DNA from: Prorocentrum cordatum | Lineage: Eukaryota > Sar > Dinophyceae > Prorocentrales > Prorocentraceae | Assembly: GCA_963575745.1 (NCBI GenBank) | Contig: CAUYUJ010019337.1 | Span: forward strand, 398,794-462,793 | Reading direction: 5' to 3' | Length of the DNA stretch: 64,000 nucleotides | Shown here: piece after piece, positions 63,713-64,000 of the stretch | Layout: every line of letters starts with the position of its first letter | Position numbering within the stretch: the first letter of the stretch is position 1 | Made by a program: the position numbers and the translations under genes | The notes under the pieces: model-generated | Databases searched by the model: none | Seen by the model: the letters and a program-made list of their open reading frames with translations, nothing else | What the model was told of the DNA's origin: nothing

Positions 63713-64000
63713 AACAATTACTAGCACGTGGGGACACTCCGTTGCACCAGGGGCCCCAACAATAATTATTCTTTAGAATTAATAATGTTCAACAAGTACT
63801 AGCACGTGGGGACACTCCGTTCTCACCAGTGCCAGGGTTTTCATAGGAGGCGGGCAATACCCCCACTTTGTGGGGGGGCCGGTTCAAGCTCTACCAAATT
63901 TCCAAACGACTCTTCGCCACCACCCACACCCAGCTTCCCGCCCTATGACGTTCGGACACTTCACTTCGTGGCATGCGGACGACCGTGGCTACTATTCAGG
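63713..64000 (+). repeat. 0.8-kb repeat, copy 5, cut by the window end
   Basis: Begins with a partial false start (63713-63790, repeating CACTCCGTT, GGGGCCCCAACAATAATTAT) and continues to CGTGGCTACTATTCAGG at the end. It is very close to copy 1, closer than copy 4 is. Confidence 0.85.

Overview
The window looks like nuclear DNA of a dinoflagellate. Reasons: high GC with long GCGCGC blocks, very low gene density, multi-exon genes whose inferred introns use GC, GA or GT donors with AG|G acceptors, huge amounts of micro- and minisatellite DNA, several degenerate retroelements, and one gene preceded by what looks like a relict of the dinoflagellate trans-spliced leader. A high-GC genus such as Prorocentrum would fit, but that is inference. 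Bacterial-style features (operons, ribosome binding sites, CRISPR) are not expected and were not seen.

Layout. 0-1.65 kb: GC-rich non-coding DNA. 1.65-4.15 kb: tandem satellite of roughly 340-bp units, ending in a perfect 34-bp-arm palindrome. 4.27-5.43 kb: plus-strand gene (about 291 aa if two GC-AG introns are removed) with a spliced-leader-like sequence directly upstream. 5.5-7.2 kb: an 87-bp repeat family, then long homopurine/homopyrimidine tracts. 7.2-22.5 kb: minus-strand exons in consistent order and phase, probably one 15-kb gene (possibly two) of unknown function. Its introns hold complementary purine and pyrimidine tracts, a large 87-bp repeat array and possible further exon-like fragments. 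23.6-25.6 kb: broken RT/RNase H retroelement that lacks the catalytic Asp-Asp segment. 27.9-34.2 kb: nearly complete Ty1/copia retrotransposon on the minus strand with very short LTRs (82 and 85 bp) and a 5-bp target duplication, damaged by one stop and two frameshifts.

34.4-41.0 kb: two consecutive composite units, each made of a stem-loop, a degenerate 21-bp GGGCCCTCTT-type minisatellite, a conserved terminal block and an AT or CATA microsatellite. 41.1-42.75 kb: remains of a non-LTR (LINE) retroelement. 42.8-46.4 kb: repeats, a 100-base assembly gap and triplet repeats. 46.6-47.7 kb: gag-like fragment. 49.8-53.4 kb: exon-like pieces of an unidentified minus-strand gene. 53.4-64.0 kb: mosaic of tandem repeats, including a roughly 0.8-kb unit with (CAA)n and a conserved short reading frame.

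Only the 4.3-kb gene and the 7-22-kb gene look like intact host genes. The rest is retroelement debris and satellite DNA. No rRNA or tRNA gene could be supported.
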